This document shows positions 57,195-64,000 of a DNA stretch of 64,000 nt, piece after piece (the stretch's first letter is position 1; each line of letters opens with the position of its first letter). This DNA is from Lactifluus volemus (taxonomy: Eukaryota > Basidiomycota > Agaricomycetes > Russulales > Russulaceae), in contig WTXI01000119.1 in the NCBI GenBank assembly GCA_022376515.1, positions 1 to 64,000 on the forward strand, written 5' to 3'. A model generated the notes under the pieces. It was not told the DNA's origin and did not search any database. It saw only the letters and a program-made list of their open reading frames with translations. The translations under genes and the position numbers were made by a program.

Positions 57195-57478
57195 CTATCA
57201 TGGGGGGGGTAGCGGACCACGGCGGGTGTAACGGATCAGTCACACTTGTCCCCAGCCATAGTTCAGACTCCGCAGCGATTAGGCGTGACTCGCGTGACAA
57301 ACCACCTTTTTTTTGTTTTTCGATATAACACAATTCTACCCAAGAAAACACACGGAATATGCTTGCATGTGGTACAGGATGTCATATGTCAATTTTGGTG
57401 GTGATTGAGCAAGAATTGGATGAGAATTTGAAGTGATCCATTACCCCCGCCGTGGTCCATTACCCCCCCCCATGATAG
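57195..57478. mobile_element. MITE, 284 bp, TA target duplication
   Basis: Left end CTATCATGGGGGGGGTA and inverted right end CTATCATGGGGGGGGGTA, extending to about 45 bp with few mismatches (GGACCACGGCGGG, GGATCA). Flanked by TA (57,193-57,194 and 57,479-57,480). The centre is AT-rich without coding capacity. It fits a Tc1/mariner-derived miniature element. Confidence 0.9.
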
Positions 57479-58320
57479 TATGTCTAAAGCTATACAATTG
57501 AAGAGTCTGAAAAGCGCCTTTGCTACCGTAAGTTTACTTGGCACGGAAGCAATTGGCGCGGTCGTATTGCCATGGCCATCTGACAGCCAAGGCGTTAATT
57601 TTCTCCCCTATCCTCCCTCTTTAGATGCAAAAAAAATTATTTATCCGATCTCAATGTTCCTTGTTTCAAGTCATCATCTGTCCTTCTTTTTGCTTTCGAT
57701 GAGGCATTTCTGATTATAAGCTTTAGGTAGGTTCCGAAGTCATACAAGACACAGTGTTAACACCGTTTACACGGTCAGACAAGACGCAACGGGACTTTTT
57801 TTCATATCGTATGGCTGAAGCTGATATACGCCATTTTGTTCCGACTCGGGACCTCAGAAATTGGTATTTTGTTTTATTTTTATTTTTGTGACAAAACCTG
57901 AAAAGATCGAACGTACGGTTGAATGATACTTAATCGACTTTCACTTTTGCACAGTTTTTTTGCGTCACTATGACAAACGTTATTGACCCAACTTGGCAGA
58001 GAAATGAGATAGCCGGACGGGACGTAGAACTTGAAGGCAATAGGAACCGTGACGCAAGTGCCATGTGTACGACAACTTGAGCGTGCGCGCTAGTATATGC
58101 GTTTGGCTCTGAAGATCTGAGACAAATATAAGTTCCATCGGGCTCTTGCGTCATTGTACGTAGTCTCAGGCTCTTGCAGCTTGCCCAAACTCACGAGTGC
58201 CAGCTGGAACTAGTAACAATAGTGACACGGGGAAGAATATAGTGAAATACACGAGGGATCATGACACAATGCTTCATTCATCTCGAAATCATAATGACCA
58301 TCATATATCGACGCTGCACC
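57479..58320. other. Intergenic, no supported gene
   Basis: A plus-strand frame from 57,481 (MSKAIQLKSLKSAFATV) has no recognisable motif or clear splice structure. The rest includes T-rich stretches. Nothing is assigned. Confidence 0.4.
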
Positions 58321-59525
58321 TCAGCCCCGTCCGCACGTACCGCTACAGAATCCATAGCCAGGACGACATGCCCTCCTGCGGCATGTGGGACAAAGTCCTG
58401 CCATGCCTGAATTGATCGCATCCCTTGATTATTAACAAACATAGTAAGAACAATACCCATGCATCAGTTGTCCCGCCAGAGTAATACTAATTTGATCAAC
58501 TGACCACATATGTTGATCGCTGCAGAACCCATTCAGACGCGCTGCTACATCTCCTGGTGTAGAGTTTTGACAATATCTACACTGTTCTGTGTCCATCTGT
58601 AGCGGCGTGTGGGCGAACTGGACTCGTCGTGAAGATTCTGAGGCCAATCAGTGATCTGTCGAAAGTTCAAATGTGAAAAAAACAATCGCTCACGGTGTCC
58701 TTCGCGTGTCCATCCTAAAGTTGGATGGTCTATTCTACTTTGTCTCACAAACCCTCCAGGAGAGGATGATGCAAAGGAGCCCCCTTGCACGAAATGGTCA
58801 TCACCCAAATCCTCATCTGTATTCGAATGGTCGATCGATCATCAGTAGGTGAAATTCAACATCAAACATTTTTTACCCATAAGGGTATACATACAATGCC
58901 TCCTGTCATCAGCAAAGTATGGCGCCGCTGTTCCTGTCATCTCTGAGTACGATTGCGAGCGTGAAGCGTGTCCGTCACGGTAGTACGGGTTATGGTGAGC
59001 TGCTCCCCCAGAGTTGATATGTTGACTCGGACCAGGTATAGCTATCGGAGCTGTTCGACTCTGATGTATCGTCGGCGGATACGCGGCGCCAGTGGCCGTG
59101 GAGACATGTGTGTGAGAGGAGGCGGAGGGAAAAGAAGGCGTATGATACGGATAAGTAGTAGTCTGAGATCCCAACGCACTGGCATGTGGCTGTGCAGCGT
59201 AATGCGGCATACTGTGTGGCTGTGCGGACTGGCCCTGATGTACGGGAGGCTGTGGATACGCACTGGCAGATACTACGCCGTGGCCAGACACTGTAAATTG
59301 TAAAAGTCGCGAGTCTCAATTAAAGGTGTATGGCGTAAGATAGGGGGGACGAATCGTTCGATGCTCACTTTGCAAAGGATAATCGGGGCGCCTCGCATGA
59401 TTCGTAGGTGAGTGATGGCTAGTGTTTCCCGTGCCCGCTGGAACGGACGCGGGCCCGGGGTAAGAGGACCGAGGGTCAGAATAGGGCTGGGGGAAGGAAC
59501 CGAAGGGTGGAGGTCTTGAGTTCAT
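58321..59525 (-). CDS. Hypothetical protein with disordered N-terminus and two Cys clusters
   Basis: Minus-strand exons 59525-59369, 59290-58895, 58816-58694 and from 58637 join in frame with GT-AG introns. The first about 200 residues are Pro/Ser/Tyr/His/Gln-rich (for example PPPFGSFPQPYSDPRSSYPG) and probably disordered. The following exon encodes SRIDHPTLGWTREGH. Exon 4 gives CRYCQNSTPGDVAARLNGFC followed by SDQH. A last exon ending with TGA at 58,321 gives CPTCRRRACRPGYGFCSGTC. The two C-x2-C...FCS clusters look like small zinc-binding motifs. The donor of the last intron (around 58,510) is uncertain because the cysteine frame needs phase 1, so the C-terminus is tentative. Not a known named protein to me. 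Confidence 0.55.
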
Positions 59526-60410
59526 AGTCTTCGAACACTGATCGTGGTATGGGTAACTTCTCGCTCAGCTGATGGGAGTTGGGGGAAAGGGATTAAATAC
59601 GCCTGCTGATTGCATACTTATATTTGACTCATTCTGGAATGGCGTACAGCAAAAGCAAAGAACCGAGCCTATAAGTAGGCATGATTTGACGGTCGATTGT
59701 CATTCCAAGCCCTCCGTGAATTCCCAAAAGCTGTGGACTCTGACACGTGGCCATTCTGTTAACGGCATGATTTTGTAGGACTAGGGCTGGGGTCATGTAT
59801 TGTATAAGATTCGAAGCACGACCAGTCGGAGTCATCTGTTCCAAGGCAGTGTAATGATATATGGGCGTAACAGAGAATTGGTTTTATTGGGCCAGCGACC
59901 TGAGATGAAATCAATGGCACTTCGACCATGCACTGGCACCCGCCTAAACAAGGGAGTGCCGCTACGCCTTTCCCAATCAATACGTAAACATCAGAACTCC
60001 ACAAGACCCCGTGCCGCGAGACATGTGCACTGGTAATGGGACTTGAAACGAGACCATACCAGTAATGTAGCCCAGATTCTCAAAGCAGTCCAAGGATATC
60101 GCAGCATAATCAGAGTCGCAGACTTGAAGTTCGACTTGAATGTGGCAAGAGAAGGCTGTGGGGTCACTGGAAAATGGACGACGCACACGCCATCTAGAAC
60201 GTCGGTCACTCGGCTCGTGGAGTCGTCGCCGGGCGTTGGCTGAGTTTCAAGGATTAGACACTGAAACAAAAGTTCCAGATAAGGGACGAAATAACAGTAC
60301 CGTATTTGAGTTAGTATTTACACTGAGCACGCCGTCTCAATATATATGAGATGGTTTGCCAGTGACACCTTTCTGCTAGCCTAATCTCTCCTTGATATCC
60401 CCATCCCTGC
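59526..60410. other. Upstream region of the minus-strand gene, no supported gene
   Basis: Overlapping short frames on both strands (for example 59,977-60,269 minus) lack motifs. This probably includes the promoter of the gene at 58,321-59,525. Confidence 0.35.
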
Positions 60411-60760
60411 ACGTCAATCATATCCACACGCATCGCTGCAGAATCTCCGGCCAAGACGACATGTCCTCCCGTGACATGCCAGTGCATGACATAGTGATGC
60501 CTCGCCTGTATTGATCACATCCCTGCCGATTATAAGAATCATCCCCGGGCCATTGTCATTCCTCTGAGTGAATAGCCACAAAGTTGTGCACTAATCACAT
60601 GTGTTGGTCGCAGCAGAACCCATTCAGACGATCTGCTACGTCACCCGGGACGGAGATTTGACATAACCTACAACGTTTTCCGGCTGACTGGGCTTCTGAT
60701 CTGTCCCTGTGGAATAAGCGTTCTGTTCTGGGAGGAGTCGGTGTGTAATCAATGCCTACT
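60411..60760 (-). pseudogene. Second, partial copy of the Cys-cluster 3' end
   Basis: Minus-strand frames encode CRLCQISVPGDVADRLNGFC followed by CDQH (about 60,605-60,675) and CHGRTCRLGRRFCSDACGYD-stop (about 60,411-60,475), each about 60-65% like the neighbouring gene at 58,321. Intron sequence between them is also related (CCCGGG..ATTATAAGAATCATCC region). No N-terminal part like PPPFGSFPQP is found upstream, so it is either a fragment or a diverged paralog whose 5' exons I cannot recognise. Confidence 0.5.
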
Positions 60761-61641
60761 CTATCAACTTGAACTGCTCACTGTTTTCTATTTTCCAGGC
60801 GATGGGTCACGGTTGTTACTATCGCGCTGAAATAGTCCTCCCAGCTGGGAAGTTGGTATGGTTCGGAAGCTTCTTTTGCATAGTAGTGACTCTGGCAGTG
60901 CATCGCATTCTCGATCACCGATCGATAGTCAAGTGTATTCACATCAAATACTTCTCCGGAATTAGTACCCACGCGATTCTTATAGGGGTTTAGCGAAGAG
61001 TTCGAAGAACGGACTCGGAGCCTGAGGTAGCCGTGGATGCATGTCCCTCAGAAGGGCGGTACGAGCAGCTTCGCTTCCCTGATGGGGGCATCATATAGGC
61101 CTCTGACTCGGAGGTGTATAGACTCACGTGTGACAGCAAAAGCGAGGAATAATGTCCCAAACAGACTGACTGTTGCATGTTATTGAAGTCCTTTCTCCTG
61201 AGCTTCCTGAAGGTCGTAAGCACGGGAGAAGGCTCTGTTTTTATTGGAGGTGGAAGCCGCAGCGCGAAGCCACGCAAGGGGCGGGCAAGCTGAGCCACCC
61301 GAGCTACGGAACATTGATGTCATCAGCGTAATACGGTGTCACCCGAGACGATTCAAGAAACTGATAAAGAAATTATTTGAGGTAGCAAAAAAGAGGGTTG
61401 GATACAACAACGTCAGCTGAGTGAACACGTGATTGGTGGGTTCAACTTAAAGCTGGACGAGCGGGCATGTTGGACCAAGCACGAGTCACTCCAAAGCTTG
61501 CTCGCACATCTAGTTACACTTAGCTGGCATTACGACACATACCGTTCCGCTTTCCTAGATACACATCTCTTCTCCACTATAGTACATCCTGCGTGAAAAA
61601 AAAATCTGGCCAGAGAATCTTCGGCACTCAGCACATAACAC
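60761..61641. other. Intergenic, no supported gene
   Basis: Minus-strand frames at 60,778-60,972 (with LPSWEDYFSAIVTTVTHR) and 60,990-61,298 are open but not recognisable; they might be 5' exons of the partial copy at 60,411-60,760. The remainder flanks the 3' end of the P450. Confidence 0.35.
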
Positions 61642-64000
61642 TCAGTCCATGTTCACAGGTCGAATGAGTAGCGGCAATTGTCGTCCCGCAGCCGGATTCG
61701 ACGCAACCATAGGATGCCCGACACCCTCCGGCCTGCGCACGATGTCGTTTGCTGGCAGGGCCAGCTCGAACTCGAAAGCCCGCACTAACGTAAATAACAG
61801 GGCTTTGATTCTGCATGACAATTATACAATTAGACCAGCAATTCGATATTTTCAGGCTAGAATGAATAGTCAAAGGAGCACACTCACTCAGCAACAGTGA
61901 AGCGGTACCCTATGCACGCGCGTGGGCCAGCGATAAACGTCGACAGGTGACCATAGACGCTTGGGAACCCATGCACCGCCTCTGGCAAGTTGTCCCACCG
62001 CTCGGGCCTATAATAATACGAATCAACTCAACTTACGGGAGAGAAACTGTGAGTCGTACCTGAATTCATTCGCGTCATCCCCCCATACCTCTGTTGAGTA
62101 ATGCACCAGGGAAATCGGTATGCCAACAAGATCCCCTTTGGCTACTCTTTTATCTCATGCATCGTCAGCGCGGCTGCTGTAATTGAGTAGGCCCCTCGCA
62201 CCTAACGCTATTCTGCAAGACCCCGTTTTTATCTGTGAACGGCTTTTGCAGAGGAATTACTGCGTCATGAGTGGCAACGCGCTCGGTTAATGCCGCCGGG
62301 GCGTAGAGGCGCAGTGACTCGCGTAGAACGCCTTCTAAGTACAAGAGTGAGTTCAGTTGTTCCAGCGTCGGGGAATCAGTCGGGCAGGTACGGAGCTCCG
62401 CGCGAAGTTTCTCCTGGATCCCCGGGTGACATGAGAGTGCGAACAGTGCCCAGGACACAGCAGAACTTTAACAAAAGTTTTTAACAATATACGTTGACAA
62501 TATGGATTGAGATCCCTGCCTACCTCGTCGTTTCATGACCCGCCAACATGAACGTCGGTACTTCTAAGGGATATTGTCGCGGCTTCAGACAAGACCGTGG
62601 TCAATTTGAACGAGGAACAGGAGCACGCACGAGACAGAATCTCAAAGTCACCCATGCGCATACTTTCCGGAATATCTGCGGCTATGGTAGACTTGACAAG
62701 CAGGCTAAGGAGGTCATTCCCCTGCACATCCTGTTTTTCAACCACACTGGACCCGTTTGCACTTCGCTCGGCCAGTACGGCAGCCTTCCTCTCTTCGATA
62801 AGCCGAGATCCAACCTGTCGTACTTCCTCAAAGGCATGAGCAAAAACACGAGAGCGTGGCGTTGGCTGACAAAGTGAGAGCTCTACAAGGAGATTTGGTT
62901 AAGAAGAGTGGGTACATACGATAGAGCGAAAGATTGGGAAGAGAATTTGAATTGCATAGATGAGTTTGAATGTAGGGAGGGTCGTGAGAGCGCGAAAGGC
63001 TACATAAATAGGGTCCTGAGCCTCATCTGTTGAACGCAAAGAGTCGAAGGCGTAGTTAAATCCTGTATGCGATTTGAATTGCGTGACTAAGGATGCAAAC
63101 ATCGGCCAGCAGCGAGTGACTTTGACTTACCTGCCAGCCCAATAATGTCTAGAGTGACCTTGTTTAACCAACTAGATGCGTCCAGCCTCAGCCTTCCGTC
63201 CTTTCTTGTTGATTTGGAAACAAGATCTGCCCATATCTCGCGAAGCTGTAGTACGGCTGGTGTTGAGTCAAGAGTATGGCCGCTCTCACCAAAGTCTTAC
63301 CTCTAACGATTTCTCTAGGGACAGCGACGTAACATTCCTCACTTGAGTAGGACCGAAGGCAGGGTTCTTGAAAGGAATAGGTGAGGAATATCTCAGGTTT
63401 CACGAAAACAATCCACCAGTGCTTACCATGACCTTGCGCTGCAAATTCGAGATTGAGACTCGGTCGCTCTAACGGGAATTTTTGCGCGTACCTGCTTCCT
63501 ATGCTCTGGACCTAAACCCATATGACAGATTGAAATGAATAAATGTGGTCCAGGCACCAGGAACGAAGCTTACTTACCCTCAACAACAAGGATGCCTGAC
63601 ATCAAAACATCAAAGGGTTGTCGAATTAAGTTATAACACACCCAAATATGGAACTATTGTACGTACCTCTACCAGTGATAGTGCCGAGAATGTATCTCGT
63701 GACTTCAGGTTTCTGGAAAGTCTCGTCATTTTGGAGAATATACGATACGGCTACGGGATCGAAGGCCAGGAGTTTGGGGGTCTACAGACAAATATGATAT
63801 AGACAAATGTCTGAGAAAAGGAAAGGAAATGCGCACGCCAAAAAACGAATGGTACTTCAGAACATGTCCATATGTCTTGACCCACTCTTCTTGCAAGCGT
63901 ATCGAATTCACCTCTGGTACGTCGACAAAGTTACCCTTAACCCAGTGTGTATTTTTGGGCCCGGGAATGCTCCGCATAGGGGAGCGATATTCACGGATAC
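61642..64000 (-). CDS. Cytochrome P450 monooxygenase, N-terminus beyond window
   Basis: Minus-strand exons encode, in order: IPGPKNTHWVKGNF (about 63,930-63,970), KLLAFDPVAVSYILQNDETF and QKPEVTRYILGTITGR (about 63,668-63,780), GILVVE (about 63,580), the DLLSLLVKSTIAADIPESMR segment (about 62,650-62,720), the I-helix/K-helix region SWALFALSCHPGIQEKLRAE and LYLEGVLRESLRLYAPAA (ExxR; about 62,290-62,460), PERWDNLPEAVHGFPSVYGH and the heme loop FIAGPRACIGYRF (about 61,895-61,945), and IKALLFTLVRAFEFEL to the stop at 61,642. The heme cysteine and ExxR are intact, with many small introns as usual in Agaricomycetes. The substrate is unknown. The membrane anchor and first about 50 residues lie outside the window. 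Confidence 0.88.

Noticed and set aside
60990..61298. Independent minus-strand gene of 102 codons
   Set aside because: No motif, no splice context; kept only as a possible exon of the adjacent partial copy.

Overview
The window is from a mushroom-forming fungus (Basidiomycota, Agaricomycetes). The evidence is very short introns (mostly 45-70 bp, several per gene), Plavaka-type transposase sequence, an F-box/LRR relic of the agaricomycete type, a cytochrome P450 and a family of cysteine-rich surface proteins typical of the class. No rRNA, CRISPR or bacterial-style operon structure is visible.

Layout. Positions 1 to about 11,564 look like most of one large Plavaka-type (CACTA-like) DNA transposon whose left tip lies outside the window. 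It holds a broken transposase on the minus strand (99-3523) and a divergent nine-exon gene of 699 codons on the plus strand (3737-11279). One 47-bp intron of that gene has received two TA-flanked terminal-inverted-repeat elements (5588-8916 and 8946-10519) and is now 4,954 bp long. The larger element carries a broken copy of a RhoGEF (DH-PH-like) host gene.

From 12,393 to 56,761 lies a tandem array of 16 paralogous loci, all on the plus strand. I can splice the intact ones into eight exons with seven tiny phase-conserved introns. The products are type I membrane proteins of about 295-345 residues: signal peptide, ectodomain with eight cysteines, Ser/Thr-rich stalk, Gly/Ala-rich transmembrane helix, basic stop-transfer and a conserved cytoplasmic tail ending in LPTV or similar. 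Two subfamilies are interleaved. Group I is copies 1-4, 6, 7, 9, 10, 15 and 16. Group II is copies 5, 8 and 11-14. Copies 4 and 7 end before the transmembrane segment and should be secreted. Copy 2 has a solo LTR in its last exon. Copy 5 is split by a 5-kb block carrying copies 6 and 7, flanked by a 13-bp direct repeat. Copy 6 is frameshifted. Copies 9 and 11 have shortened tails. Copy 15 has lost its TATA box. The function of the family is unknown; a rapidly turning-over cell-surface repertoire is an inference.

Inserted between array members are a 5'-truncated LINE (15,322-15,813), an F-box/LRR relic (minus, about 16,290-17,260), a long foldback hairpin (37,691-37,952) and a third TA-flanked element (49,723-52,903) that carries a near-complete but disabled copy of a conserved agaricomycete gene. 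Right of the array are a TA-flanked MITE (57,195-57,478), a minus-strand gene with two cysteine clusters (58,321-59,525), a partial second copy of its 3' end (about 60,411-60,760) and a cytochrome P450 on the minus strand (61,642 to beyond 64,000).
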